64,000 bases of DNA from Poronia punctata (GCA_022579005.1 MU401476.1:1-64000); one strand, 5' to 3'; shown: positions 10,832 through 23,287, counted from the stretch's first letter. Program-made: numbers and translations. The notes: a model not told the origin generated them from the sequence alone.

Positions 10832-13506
10832 TCAGACCCGAGCAGTAGCATCTCGCTGTTTCTCGCCGGAAAAGGTCTCCCTCGCATATTCGATATTATC
10901 AGCCGAAGTCGGGACTTTTGGCTCCCTCATATTTTTCCGACGCAGGATATAATGACCCCAGAAGTAAGCGGCCTGGGCGAGACCATAGCGCATGATGCTG
11001 CGCAAGGGGACGTCGAAGACGGCATCGAGTTCCTCGAGAGTCTTTTCCTTGGTCTCGGGCAGGAAGAACAGGACGAGAGCCCAACCGATCAGGTTCCAGG
11101 CCGCGTACCACGAGAAGGCGCCGGCGTTGGACCAGGCCTGCACGAGGGCGGGCCAGGTTATGGATACCACGGCGTTGAAGAACCAGGTCGTGGCCGTTGC
11201 CAGGGACATTCCGAAGGAGCGGATGTATAAGGGGTATGCTTCGGCGCTGTAGGTGAATGGGACGGGCTAAAAAAAAAAAATTAGAATTAGAATTAGAATT
11301 AGAATGGAGAAGGGTTAGTTTAGGTAGATTGGAATTGGTTTGGTTTTGGGGTGGTGGTGGAAAGGGAAAGGGAAAGGGAAAGGGAAAGGGAAAGGGAAAG
11401 GGAAAGGGGGGAAAGGGAAAGGGGGGAAAGGGAAAGGGGGGAAAGAAAAAAACTTACACCTTCGCCGGGTGAGTAGACGACTCCGAATAGATATATACCT
11501 AACGCGACATTTGCTACTCGTGCGGTTGGGTTTGGTATGTAGAAGCTGAAGCCGGTGTAGAAGAGGAATAGGGACATTAACTGCAGTTTTTTGTTTGTTG
11601 TTGTTAGTTAAATAGGTAAATAGGTAAAATGTAGGGATACATAGATGCGAAAAGGAGAAGAAGAAAAGAGAAAAAAAAAAAAAAAAAAACTCACGGGAAA
11701 CGTGGTCAAGAGAAGTTTCCTCCTCCCAAAAGTATCAATGGTATACAAAGCCGGGATGGCGAAGAGGAAATTGACGGCGCCGAAGCCGAGAGAGGCAGCC
11801 AGGGCGGACTTGGTGTCGAAATTGCTGTCGAGGAAGATCTGGGTCGAGTAATAGGCGATGGCGTTGACGCCGCAGAACTGCTGCATGTACATGACGATCT
11901 CGGACGCGACGGCGGCGTTCCGGTTGCGGCGGATCTTGAAGATCTCCTTGAACTTGTTCTGTCGGAGTTGCATCGTCTCCTGCTCGACTTGGAGGAGAGT
12001 GTCCATGTAGAACAGGTCTCGGGCTGCTTGGATCTTGTTCCAGCGGAGACGGAGGATGGATTTGTAGGCGTCGGAGTGTCTGTTTTTGGTTAAATACCAT
12101 CGAGGAGACTGTTTTTTATTTTATTTCTTTTGTTAGTGATCCTAAATGAGACAAGACGATAGACGGAAAGAAAAAAAGAAAGGAACGGACGAACCTCGGG
12201 TGTCATGTATACGAGAAGAACGACGACGACGGCGGGAAGTAGAGCAGAGCCCATCATTAATCGCCAGTTTAAACCCACGATTCCAGACCGGTCGGGAACT
12301 TCGAAGAAGGCGAGGTCTGCGACGTATCCGAGGAGGATTCCGAATGCAGTCCACATCTGCCATTGCATCACGAGGGCACCTCGGAGTTTTGGTGGGGAGC
12401 ATTCGGCAGCCAGCACAGCTGTTACGTGTTAGTCAACTATGCTCTTCTTGTTGGGATCAAAGGTCATGTAACTTACGTGTCGTGGCAGATTTGGGTCCGA
12501 TACCAAAGCCAAGAAAGAAGCGGGCAATGAACATGTGCCACCAGGTATTAGTAAACGCCTGCCAGAAGCAAGCAGCAGCCGAGATGAGACACTATAGGGA
12601 AAACAAACGGTAAATATATCATGTCAGTCAAGCGATCAGGTTAAACAACGTTGTAGATGAATGTTTCAAGAGAAAGAAGGAGGAGGAGGAGCTTACAGCA
12701 ACGAAGACGGTGCCACGGCGTCCGAAAATCTTGTTGAGAGGCTCGGTCAACCAGCAGCCGATCAAGGCACAGCAGATATAAGGGGCAGCTAGAAAGATAG
12801 AAAAAGATTAGCTGGTGAAAAAAAGGGACCACCGTCATTTTTCTTCCCCCTTTTTCTTACTTACCATTAACGAGACCAACAAGCCACGAGTCTAGATCAA
12901 GCAAATGTATGTTAGCATAATATCCGAGGATCGATGAGTTACATGTATGGGTAAGTAACTATTCTTACCACGCTGGGAATTCTCATCACCGATACCGAAC
13001 TGCTCCTTATAAAAGATCTGCGCCCCATTGACGACCGTCTCGTCCATGCCCTGAACAGCAGCACAGAGAGAACAAATGACGATAACGGCGTAAAGCATGG
13101 GCGGATTCGACCACTTATGCGTCTCTTCTCTGTCGAGAACTTCTCTCTCGCTATCAGTCAGGCCCTCGACCGTGTCGTACTTGTTCATGTCGCCGGCAAT
13201 CTGGGCCCCGAGCCGGAAAGCTCGGACGTCTTCTTCGTCCGTGATGCCATGCTGTCTGCAAAAGGCCTCGCCTCTTTCAGCCAGCTCGGTCGGTGAGAGT
13301 CCGGCTAGGGGATTCTCTAGTTTGGCCGAGGCTTCTAAACGCTTTCTTTGCTCCTCGTCGACGGGGGCCATGTTTTTGTTGTTGTTGTCGTCTTGTGTTA
13401 AACGAGTAGCATCCTCGACTTCGGTGCGGGAGACGTCGGAATTGTCCGATTCTTTTCTTATATCTGCTGCTTTCTCCCGCTCGGAGCCATCTCCGTTTCC
13501 TGCCAT
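10832..13506 (-). CDS. MFS sugar transporter (sugar porter family)
   Basis: Eight exons on the minus strand: 13506-12969, 12891-12865 (27 bases), 12788-12697, 12591-12477, 12418-12195, 12108-11695, 11580-11458 and 11266-10832; total 655 residues, all phases agree. About 134 hydrophilic residues precede the first membrane segment, long for the family. Sugar-porter hallmarks are present: the GRRG loop after TM2, PESPRW after TM6 (split by an intron between Glu332 and Ser333), the QQFCGVNAIAYY segment of TM7, GRRKLLL in the TM8/9 loop and PETKEKTLEE after TM12. It should be a plasma-membrane proton symporter or facilitator of a sugar or polyol; the substrate cannot be read from sequence. The fifth intron uses a GTTCGT donor, and the seventh (191 bases) carries a long GGGAAA/TTTCCC array. 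It converges with the DUF7514 gene, 258 bases apart. Confidence 0.92.
11359..11445 (+). repeat. GGGAAA tandem array inside an intron
   Basis: About 87 bases of 6-base GGGAAA units, some with extended G runs, on the plus strand. It sits in the seventh intron of the minus-strand sugar transporter, so the transcript carries the pyrimidine-rich complement. More than ten G-triplets with three-base spacers fit a G-quadruplex-forming pattern on the template strand. Confidence 0.9.
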
Positions 13507-15944
13507 GGTTGGCGCAAGTGTCTAAATAGTAACCCAACAGCGAATGGTTAAAGGAGGCATATGAAGTTGGATTATTACTTGTATATCACCATGTGTATTA
13601 TGATACTTCTCAGGGGCCGGAGACTCTGAAATACACACAAAAAGGAGGAGGGGGTGGGGGTGGGGGAGGGCAATAGGAACTGGGAGATGGGTATTGATAT
13701 ATAGTTAGCTTGATTCCAGATCTTACTTATACCAGGATACGATACGTATTACTTATTTACCTATTTCGACCTCGACCTCGACCTCGACCCCGACAGTTTT
13801 TATTCCAGCATTTCCTGTCCTCTTTGCAGATCAGATCAGGTAAACGACGGATCCGAGTCCTAGATACCTACCCTACCCTACCCTACCCTCCCCTCTGACA
13901 AGGCTCTCGAGCGTTTACGAATAACATATCGAGTTCTCTGCAGGCTGCAGCTGTATGTCTGTCGATCATCAGGCGAGGCACACACACCGTCAACCGTACA
14001 CGAAGCACAGTCGAGCACAGTGGAAACGACATTATACGAAGAAGCAAAAAGGAGTTGGAGATCAGAATTGATTGGACGGACCCCCTTGAACTTTTTTTCG
14101 ACGTCATCTCTCTCACACACACGCACCCTCAAAGCCGAACCGAACCCAACCGAGTGCAACAAACACACTTTTGGAACTTTTGCGTCGCAGTCGCAGTCGC
14201 AGTCGCGAAATGGGGAAATGGCCAGCCAGTGACGTCGCGGCGATTTTGGCAGTTGTCAATTATCCGATGGGGCTTAGCTTGTATATGTAACATAACAGTT
14301 CTGTAAACCCCACGTGCTGGTCATTTTTAATTGGGTAGACAGACTAACGGGTCACGGTCACGCGCATGTGGCTTTCACGTTTCTCAGCCCCTTGATGATT
14401 GTCGCGATTCTTTTCTCCTTTTACGCGTCCGAGTAGATACCTACATTACCTACATCGTAAAATGTTGCAATGCAAATTGTAACACACCAATCTTTACTCG
14501 TACACTTTGCAAATCTGGCACTGGTGGGATTTTCTTCGAGTATTATTTTGCCAAGGTTACGGATAGCATCAATACCTGTACAATAAATTGCCCAGCTACC
14601 TACCTACCTACCTACATACCTACCTACCATACTCAATAAACCGGTCTTGATTTATCTGGTTGATTTAGTTTCTCTCACTGCAAATATAGCACATAAACCT
14701 CAAAAGCTTAAGCTCCTTCCTTTCCCCACGATTTTGCAACCCGCCCCCAGCCCTAGACATGTATGTAAGCGACCCGATTCCCCACCCAGCCAGTACGGAA
14801 TCTATACTGTCCCAACCCTCCATTCTACGCCGCATACCTACTTATATTATTATTCAATATCATCCATCACCAGGCAGGGCAGGGCAGGGCAGTCGGCTGG
14901 AGAATTGCAAGGCAGATTGAAGTTGCGATCTGCAAAGAAAGGATTTTCTGACATGACAGCAGAAAATGGCCTAACCTAGGCAGGTTTTTCTTTTTCTTTT
15001 CCTGCAAGTGCCAGTGCCAGTGCCGCAGTGCCAGCCTTATGCATAAAGTAGGTATGTTACATGATCGAAATTTCCAAGTTGGTAAAGTCTTTTACATATG
15101 AGTATCTAGTATGTGATAAATGTACGAGTATGTGTACATGTCTTGCCCCTCTCCGAGCCCTGGAACAAGAAAGTCAGAGTCAATACTGCTGAGGGCGTAA
15201 ACTATTATAATGTGATCAAAACCGGCAATAACAGATATCGGTCGGGTTTAATAGTAGGTAGTAGGTAGTACTCGTATCAATCGACACATCAACGCCGCAC
15301 CTCATCTAACAGTCAACAAGGTTATAAAAAAAAAAAAAAAAAAAGAGTTAGGTACAAGTCGCAGCATGCATCCCAATCCAGGAAGGAAGGAAGCAAGGAA
15401 GCAAGGAAGAATGACAAGGCTGCTTGCTTTCTTGCTTGCTGCATGTCACATACCTACTTAACATGCATCTCCGCCTCATCCGGCCCCCGGAGTCCCGGTC
15501 AACTACATATACCTAACTGTCCGGGCAGAGAAAAAGAAAAAAAAGAGGGAGACAACAAAATTTTTCGGAACAGGAAAAACCTGAAAAGACTGCCTTGGTC
15601 CTACGAGTAGGTTAGTGAAGAGATGTATGTCAGCGTGTTATAATCTAGGACTGCAGCAGCAAGCTTATGAATCACGATTCACAACGCCCCCATTGGGGAA
15701 GTTTCAAAAGTCTTGGCTTGGCAAGCATATGTAGGTACCTTAGGTAGGTAGGTATGGAAGTCAGCAGATACATTCCTGCATACATGTATTCATAGGCGTA
15801 CTCATATATCAATACTCCAGTCACAAAAAGTAATACTTGAAATGAATACTCTTAAGTAGGTAGGTAGGTTACTCAACGCTTTATGCTGGAAAAACAAAAA
15901 TTGAAAGCCCGTGTTATTTTGCCCCGTCTGTCTGTCCTGTCCTA
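13507..15944. other. 2.4 kb intergenic region with simple repeats
   Basis: It lies upstream of the sugar transporter and downstream of the SV2-like transporter (both minus strand), so it should hold the former's promoter. No coding potential is convincing. It carries several short arrays: GACCTC units near 13768-13795, CTACC units near 13868-13888, GTCGCA units at about 14184-14206, GTGCCA units near 15007-15032, and a 19-base A run at 15326-15344. Confidence 0.55.
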
Positions 15945-17909
15945 CTAGGACATCTCATCCTTAGTCTCCAACTTCTTACTCGGCAACAAGGCAGTAGTCA
16001 GGACACAGCCCAGAGTAACACCACCAGCAAGATACAAGACTGCATTTTTATTCCCGTCCGCAACTCCATCTTCTCCCCCATCCCCGACAGAAGAAGCATA
16101 TAGTCTCTGCGCAATCAATGGACTGATAATCCCAAACAAACGTCCCCAGAAGCTGGCGATTCCACATGCGCTACCGCGCACCGACGTGGGGAAGGCCTCG
16201 GGTGTCCAGCCGTATAGGACGGCGTTGAACATGCTCTGGAAGAAATACTCCAGCGTGAAGAGACCGAGGTTCTTGGGCACCGTGTCGACCGTGGCGAAGA
16301 GGAAGATGGAGGCTCCCATGAGTCCGGAGGAGAGCGTCATTGTCCATTTGCGCCCGATCGAGGGGATCCGGTACATGACGGCACCCAGAAGGACGCCGAC
16401 GATTCCCGGGGCGTATGTGTAGATGTAGGAAGCGTAAGTGAATTTGAGAGATTTCGAGGCGGTGCCATTTTTGAGAGCGAGGATTTGAGGAAGGTATAGA
16501 CCTATTTGGGGGGGATGGGATGTCAGTTACCCACAAACGCAGAAGTAGGTATTGGTATGTAAGTACGTACCCGCGACGGTAAATCCCCAGAAATCCAGAA
16601 TATAAGTCAGCCACACAAGAATTGTAAGCCTTGTCATCTGCCATCCCTTGAACAGCATTTTGTATCCTTTCAAGGTAGAGGAGATTTTGGATTGCCAAGA
16701 CGTGCAAAGTTGCCCTGCTGCGCCCGTTACAGTTCCACTGCCGACGGAGGAATCATCTTTGGTACATGTAGTCAGCCGCTCAAAGTCGGCCATTGTCAAG
16801 TTGCAAGTCCGCCCGTTTACCTTGGCGATGTGCTGAATGACTTGGACCGCGTCGGCGTCTCGGCCCTTGTAGATGAGGTATTTCGGAGACTCGCGGAGCC
16901 GGAAGACAATCGTCCGCAGGAAGAAGACAAACAGAGTGATGCCACCTAGCGTGAACAAAAAGTACCGCCACCCTTGGTTCGTCTCGCGTGAACAACACGG
17001 CGCACCCGGTTCTAGATTCGGCTTGAAGCAAGACGGTAAGGGGTTCGGCTCCGAGAAGTTGGGCGAGCACGATCGCGTCGGGATGAATCCGAAAGCGATG
17101 GCGCTACAGAGCACAACGCCGAGAGGCTGAAAGATGGACAAGACTGCCAGAAGGAACCGTCTATTCTACTCGAGATACATGATGGATTAGTTGACCGTCT
17201 TTTCAGAAGTCCGAGTCCGAGTCCGAGTCCTCGAAAATGGAAATAGGAGAAGAGACATACTTGAGGGAGAAACTCTAGTGTTATGGTCGTATCGATGGGC
17301 ACATTGCCGCCTACTCCAAATCCAACAAAAGCCGTCAATACCAGAAAGGTGGTGTAATTGTTTGACGCGCCCAAAGCCAAGCCGAACACCGACGCGAACA
17401 GGCATGTGAGGTTGAAAGCCCATCGCCTTCCTAATTGTCTCGTTAATAAAATGTCAGCATCCCGGGATTGACGCTTCGTGCCCTCAAGCGGCAAGCCTCC
17501 CCTCCCCTCGGGGCAACGAACCGACGACATCTGCCAGGACACCCCAAATGAAAGCACCAGCCGTAAGGCCGGCACTAAAACTGACGGTGATGTTCCCCGT
17601 CTGACCACTACCGAACCCGAATTCCTGTTCGAGTGGGCTCAAGGCCAAGCCAAAAGCTTGCGCCCAGAGCAGATCAATCAAGTACCCGAATCCGCACAAA
17701 CTCCATACACACCACTGGTATTTGCCCATGCCCATCGCGTCAATCTCACGGTTCAGTATCACGCATTTTTTCTCGTACAATGTGAGGCCTTCGAGTCCAC
17801 GTGTGTCAATGTTTTCTTCCAGAGACTGTCCGTCGTGGCTGTCTGATGCCCGAGGCGGTGATGGGTCGGTCGAGTCCCCGGATCGGCGCCGAGGCGCGAT
17901 TTGCGCCAT
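15945..17909 (-). CDS. MFS transporter, SV2/SVOP-like family
   Basis: Four exons on the minus strand: 17909-17522, 17430-17261, 17165-16571 and 16501-15945, giving 569 residues in consistent phase. The N-terminal MGMGKYQW stretch before TM1, the LADVVGRRW motif A (Arg131-Arg132 rebuilt across the first intron), the FGVGGNVPID segment of TM4 and the RLRESPKYL motif after TM6 are typical of the fungal group related to synaptic-vesicle protein 2 and SVOP. A loop between the two transmembrane halves is rich in Cys and Pro (SCSPNF, CF, CC), also usual in the group. A second GRKW motif follows TM8. Substrates of the fungal members are mostly unknown; organic ions or sugar acids are possible. The first intron has a GTTCGT donor. 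It is on the same strand as the sugar porter but 2.4 kb away, so co-regulation is not implied. Confidence 0.9.
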
Positions 17910-19086
17910 GCTCGGCGATTAGACGACCGAGACAGACGAGACGTCTTTAGAAAAAAGGTTCGGTTCCACGGTGTGCGGGGTAAGGAATGTCGGAGACAGC
18001 ACGAGGCAGTCGCGAGGCAGTCGCGAGGCAGTCGAGGCGGATCAAGACAAAGTCGAATGTTTTAAATCGGAAAGTGCTCTCCTTATACAGTTCCATATTC
18101 TCCGTTTTGTAACACCGTTGCGTCCATCCGGGGCTTACGTATATTTAGGCTGCGTTCATCGATCGGATGCCCTTTGTCACGAACGGGAGAAATTTAAGGT
18201 TTCAATTGGTCCTTGTTCGATCGAACCAGGTCATGACGTACCGAAACGGAATTTGAGTTTTGACTTATCATTATGCTTCATCCCCAAAGTACTCGTACGT
18301 GTACTCTTTTTCTTTCAAGCCACAACCTTGGCAATTGGTTGAGGGATTGCAACGGGATTGGTGAGTCCCGGCTCGCTTCTCGTCTCTTTCTCCATGGTCA
18401 GCTGGCGCCAACAAGCCATCCATATCACCGGCTTTTTGGTGTTTCTTACTAGCTTCGGTACGCACTGTTCGGCCGTATTGAAAACGAGAAGACATCAGCT
18501 GGGCTGTCCCTGTTACCAATATACCGACACGAAGCGAACGGGGATCACTGACCTGATAAGGTGTCCAAATGCGACGTCTGTTTCATAACGTCAGTGCCGT
18601 TAATTAGACGTATATTGCTAGACATCCTGCCGGGTTTCTATGCAAACTCGTCTCATTTATCTACTACTACTCTCTTTATCAAGAACTCGAGACGGTGTAG
18701 CTCATGGCTGGCATGCAGCAATGCTATGTACGATCAAACACAGACAAAAGCGGGAAGATGTCAGCTTGGTCGTACAGGCCCTCGGCCCGGCCAATTGCAT
18801 CCAAACTGCGCGCATATTGAGCCTGGCGCAACATGTGCATACCCATATAGCAAACAAAAACATTCTTATCACTGTTTCGTAGCATAATGTCAATTTCATT
18901 GCTTATGCGTTTAGTTCCGTTGTCCTGCTCTTCCTAAAAACATCAATCCGTCCGAGGAGCATCCCGCCCCGCATAACCGAGCCATCGCGGCTCGGTTCTC
19001 ATTTTTCAATATACGGTGATGCAACGCCGCTAAACGTATTGCCCGGTTTAACCATGCTCCAGGACACCTCGATCCTTATCGTCACC
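17910..19086. other. intergenic region, promoter of the SV2-like transporter
   Basis: About 1.2 kb between the start of the SV2-like transporter and the 3' end of the PLDc_N gene. No ORF is supported. A direct repeat of CGAGGCAGT (three near-copies) lies at about 18000-18035. Confidence 0.5.
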
Positions 19087-19473
19087 CTATGGCAAGGGTT
19101 CATATGTGTTGTGTGCTTTTCGGTTGGAGAACAAGAAATACACGATCATGCCGATGACCGGGAAAAGGAAGACGATAAGGCACCAGATGACCTTATTGGA
19201 TACCGGACGATTGGACTTTAAAACTTCGACTGTTTCGTTGTGAATACAGTCAGTTAACTCAGTTCCCGGTCATCCGGTAAATAGAAGAGGGGGAACTTTA
19301 CCGAATACTATCAGATCCATAACCAAGACGATGAAGCCGACAATTCCACCTCCAGCTCCATATTGCCACGGAGTCTGGCTGGTCACCTTCATCGTCTCGT
19401 CGGCGATGGGAGCGGCGAAAGCCCAGCTAGCCAAGAATAGCTGGAGGAGGAGAAGAGAGACGTTGTGAAACAT
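19087..19473 (-). CDS. small membrane protein with PLDc_N domain
   Basis: Two exons on the minus strand, 19473-19302 and 19229-19087, joined by a 72-base intron into 104 residues ending at TAG. The first 20 or so residues are a likely signal peptide (FHNVSLLLLQLFLASWAFA, cleavage after AFA-AP). Two membrane segments follow (GGIVGFIVLVMDLIVF and IWCLIVFLFPVIGMIVYFLF) separated by a short linker. The pattern of an Asp and Leu-rich first helix, then a K-x-x-W, then FP-x-x-G-x-x-x-Y, then N-R, is that of the phospholipase-D-nuclease/cardiolipin-synthase N-terminal domain (PLDc_N). Here it stands alone with no PLD catalytic part, as in many short fungal proteins, and its role is unknown. It is divergent from the methyltransferase gene, 1.04 kb apart. 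Confidence 0.85.
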
Positions 19474-20513
19474 TTTCGGATGCGGCAGGTAGCTCGAGCT
19501 CGACCGGAAATTTTTGTCTGAAGTGGAAATGGTCGGTCACGATAAGTTTGTTTAACAGTACCTAGCTAGGTATCTCCTCTCGATGCTCAAGTGGTTTTGG
19601 GGTGTTCTTTGTAAACTGCGGAATGGTACTGTGACGGGTTTAGAAGGTAAGATATGGGAAAACAAAGGATAATGATGCTGCCTAAAATCACGTAGGCTAC
19701 CTTAGTCTACGGGTTAGTATGTACCCGTAGGCATACTGAAACACGCAAACTTGGTCACTGTCATCTTTTAAAGTGAATGATGTCATTGATTTCAAAGAGA
19801 AGTACCCCACTCTTATCCGTTTTTAACCCCTGTAAAAGCCGTTTCTAGCCCCTGCCCGTGTACACGTAGTACTCGTACGAGTAGGTACTAGTCTAGCCTC
19901 TAGGAATCGGAAGACAGTAAAAACTTGAAGGTCGGAAGAAGAGAACAAATGTTGAAGATGGGTAAGATCTCATACCTATTAATGGAATTCAACGTGTCTT
20001 TTCTTTTTACATGCATAGGCGCAGGTCCCAGAGTCGAAACCTACACCATTTTGGAGATCCATATTCTCATTTGTGCTCCTGCCATTTGATTGGCAAGAGA
20101 ACCAATACTTAATAGCGCCCGACCCGAGACAGAGGGGAGGATGCAGAGATCTTCTTGCAATACCAAGTCGCAAAATGGAAACGCGGGGAACTGAAATATC
20201 CAGACTACTGGCGCAACGGCGTACTGAAAGAAGTAAAGCTTGTCCAGAAACGCAGTAGAGATATATCACTATGCATCTTGCTTAGAGGATTGGGATGGGG
20301 GGACTTGCATGAACGCGTCATGTCACATCTCCGTCTCTGAAAGCGTTTCGTCCAATCTACTCGTAGACAGATATATTTCTCGGCTGTTTCCTGAAATAAC
20401 TTCCTCATCTACTCGTACTCACTTCGTACTGTTTAATTTACAATATTCCCAATTATTAGATCAGGCTGAGATTAGGTTAGATAAGAGTGATAGAAAAGCA
20501 AACGAAAAACACA
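19474..20513. promoter_or_regulatory. divergent intergenic region, PLDc_N gene / methyltransferase
   Basis: About 1 kb separating the starts of two divergently transcribed genes. No gene is visible inside. A near-palindromic GTACTCGTACGAGTAGGTAC-like stretch lies at 19868-19889. No recognisable factor-binding site can be named with confidence. Confidence 0.45.
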
Positions 20514-21653
20514 ATGGCTTCAGCAACCGGAATAACCGAGACACACCCGGGCGACCAACACGAGATACCCGAGTACGAGACTCACGAATCAACCACGTCA
20601 TTAAAAGAGCGGATTAAGAAACACTACGAAATCGCATCTGATTACTACTATTCCCTCTGGTAAGGAAACTCCCTTACTCCCTTCTTCATCTACCTATCTA
20701 CTTTTACTATCATTCTTATCATTAAAATTTAATGTTAATATTGAATCTAGGGGTCAACACATTCACCATGGCTACTTCAAATCCCCCACAGAGACCAAAG
20801 AAGTAGCCCAGGTAAACCTAGTAGAATACCTCCTCGAGATCTCCGACCTAGCACGAGGCGCAAAAGTCCTCGACGTCGGCTGTGGTCTGGGAGGGACATC
20901 GCGCTACCTAGCCAAGGAACGCGGGTGTAGTGTGACAGGCATCACGATCAGTGGTCGACAAGTCGAGATCGCGAAGCGACTCACACAAGCTGAAACCGAA
21001 ACCGAGACCCAGTCCCAGTCCCAGGATGTTTTCTCTTATCCATCCTCAGGCGGAGGAGGAGACTGTCGCTTCCTCGAACTAGACGCGGAGAGAATGCTCG
21101 AGCATTTTTCCTCTTCGTCGGATCGTTTCGACGCCGTCTGGATCTCGGAAGCCTTATCGCATTTCCCCGATAAGCCGCTCTTTTTCCGTTCCGCGTTCGA
21201 ATTACTCGCTTCGGGAAAATCCTCCTCCTCACGTCTAGTCATCGCAGATTGGTTCAAGGCACCCGATTTATCCCCCGAGGAAGAAACGGCTGATATCAAG
21301 CCTATCGAGGACGGAATGTTGCTTCCGCAGCTGTGCACGATGGAGCAGTACGTGCAAATGGCCGAGGAGGCTGGTCTTAAAGTCCGTACGGCGCCGATTG
21401 ATATCAGTAAGGATGTGGCTAAGACTTGGTTCGTATATACCCTCCCCTCCCCTTGACCTAGTTTGCTTGGTTTCTGACAGAAAAACATATCAGGGATATC
21501 TCGTGGGGATTAGTTTCGTCTCCTTCGCTTTGGATGTTTGCTATTTCCCAGGGACGAGATGGCCTTGCTTTCCTTCAGGCTTTCCGTGCGATGAGGAGGG
21601 GGTATGCGAATGGGACTTTCCGTTATGCTATCATGTGCTTCGAGAAACCATAA
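20514..21653 (+). CDS. SAM-dependent methyltransferase (tocopherol methyltransferase-like)
   Basis: Three exons: 20514-20659, 20751-21428 and 21494-21653, 327 residues. The class I SAM-binding motif LDVGCGLGG is followed by VTGITISGRQV, and an upstream HYEIASDYYYSLWGQHIHHGY segment matches the gamma-tocopherol/sterol/MPBQ-type methyltransferase group. Both introns interrupt a TGG codon (Trp) in phase 2. The second intron has a GTTCGT donor; without splicing the protein would stop at 21457 and lose the conserved WDIS...FLQAFRAMRRGY...F-x-Y tail, so splicing is well supported. A low-complexity ETETETQSQSQ insertion lies after the SAM motif. The substrate is unknown; fungal relatives often act on small hydrophobic metabolites. 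It converges with the Gfo/Idh/MocA gene 230 bases downstream. Confidence 0.88.
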
Positions 21654-21883
21654 TCAGCCCCCTTTTATAGGGTACCTACTCTGAATCTACCTAGGTTGGA
21701 ATGCTTGTTGAAATGGAAACGGTCGCGAAAGTGACACATTATGACCCTATATCTCGGCGCTAGGAATTGTATTTCCTGCCCGTAGCTTGATCTAAATCTA
21801 AGTACACTATTTACATAGCTACGCCGCTGCAGAAAAAGTACACTCACTCTCTCAACCCCTTAGTTAGTTAGGTAGGTAGGTAA

Positions 21884-23287
21884 TTATCGACTACCCGTAT
21901 TCAGGGGACTCTGCGGATCAAACACATCAGTAGTGATGAGTTCGGGATACTCAACACCACCCTGCTTGAGAGCCTCATCCATAACCTCCATGATGACGAT
22001 ACTCTCCGAAAGCGGCAACGTGGCACTTTCCTTCTTTCCGTCACGCAGACATCGGGCAACCTCGTCCGCTTCCCAGAACATGCCATGACCATGATTGCGC
22101 TCGGAATCGAAAGGGATGGGGCAATCTACAACCTCGACCTTGCCATCGCCATCCTTGCGCACGACCTTGTATTGCGTCGGCCTATACGCCGGGCCGGTCA
22201 CTTGTATCTCACCCAGCGTACCCTGGATCTTGATGGCGGGTCCGCCGCTGTTCTTGCCGTCCGTGTTAGTCGCGAGCCGGAGAGACGTCATGGCTACGCC
22301 CATGCTCTTGTGCTGCGGGAAGCGCACTAGCACTGTGGTCGACTCGTCTGCGCCCGTCCGGTCGTATTTCTCTATAGCTGCCACTGTGGTGGGTGCCTCC
22401 TTGTCCTCCTCGGCCCGGGGCTGTAGATGGTACAGGATCTGGAATACCCAGGTGAGAGAGTAGATGCCGAGGTCTAGCAATGCGCCGCCCGCCAGGTCTC
22501 GGTTCACCATGCGGCTTTCGTCGGAGAACGTCAAGTTACCATCCGGTTTGGAAGTTCCCAACGAGTTATCAGCTAGTTGGAAAGCGTTAATACCGAGATT
22601 GGACAGGGGTCACAATTCGGGGGTTGGTAAGCGAAGCTTCAGAAAAAGGAACCAACCCACTCACCAACAACTCTATAAACAGTTCCGATAGCCCCCGACG
22701 CAACCAATTCCCGAATCTTGATACTAAGCGGGAAATATCTCGTCCAAACGGCCTCCATTAGAAAGAGACCCTTAGCCCTAGCCGTCTCGACTAACTTGCG
22801 TGTCTGGGCCGCAGTGACGGTGAAGGCCTTCTCGCACAGCACATTCTTGCCGGCCTCAAGAGCAAGCATGGTATTCTGGAAGTGATGGCTGTGTGGCGTG
22901 GCAACGTACACACAGTCCACGTTGGGGTCGGCCACGAGCTCATGGTACGAGCCGTACAGGGCCACGCCCCCGGGCGAGAGGCCTACCTTGTCGAGGAAGG
23001 CGGCGGCGCTATCCCGCGATCGCGACGAGGCCACCGCCACTACTTTGTGCGCGACGTCGCTCACGCCGCGGACGGCTGGGTTGCACAGCAGGTCTTTGAC
23101 GAAGCCTTGTTTGATATCATGGTGTCAGCAGATTAGGGGGGGATCCCTTTCCTCATGTTTCATCAATGATGTGTGAGAGGTTCTTTATAGGCATGACTAT
23201 GAGAGAGGGGGGAAGGTGTAACTCACTCTGTGCGATGCCGCCAGTGGCCAAGATGCCCCACCGAACGGTGTACGGTGATTGCGCCAT
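21884..23287 (-). CDS. Gfo/Idh/MocA family oxidoreductase (dihydrodiol / D-xylose dehydrogenase-like)
   Basis: Three exons on the minus strand: 23287-23227, 23105-22665 and 22572-21884, total 396 residues. The N-terminus has the Rossmann segment WGILATGGIA for NAD(P) binding, followed by the VVAVASSRS strand, the DCVYVATPHSHH segment and the VLCEKAFTVTAAQ motif containing the catalytic Lys of the family. The second half has the GGALLDLGIYSLTW segment seen in dimeric dihydrodiol dehydrogenases and fungal NADP-dependent D-xylose dehydrogenases. Family enzymes oxidise pyranoses or trans-dihydrodiols in the cytosol. Which substrate applies here cannot be decided from sequence. It is divergent from the aldo-keto reductase gene. 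Start: the only ATG giving the complete Rossmann turn. Confidence 0.9.

Noticed and set aside
11257..11577. Gly-Lys and Leu-Ser repeat ORFs on both strands
   Set aside because: They are translations of the GGGAAA intron array and not genes.
13097..13525. 142-codon ORF antisense to the first exon of the sugar transporter
   Set aside because: It is a Ser-rich shadow frame of a real coding exon.
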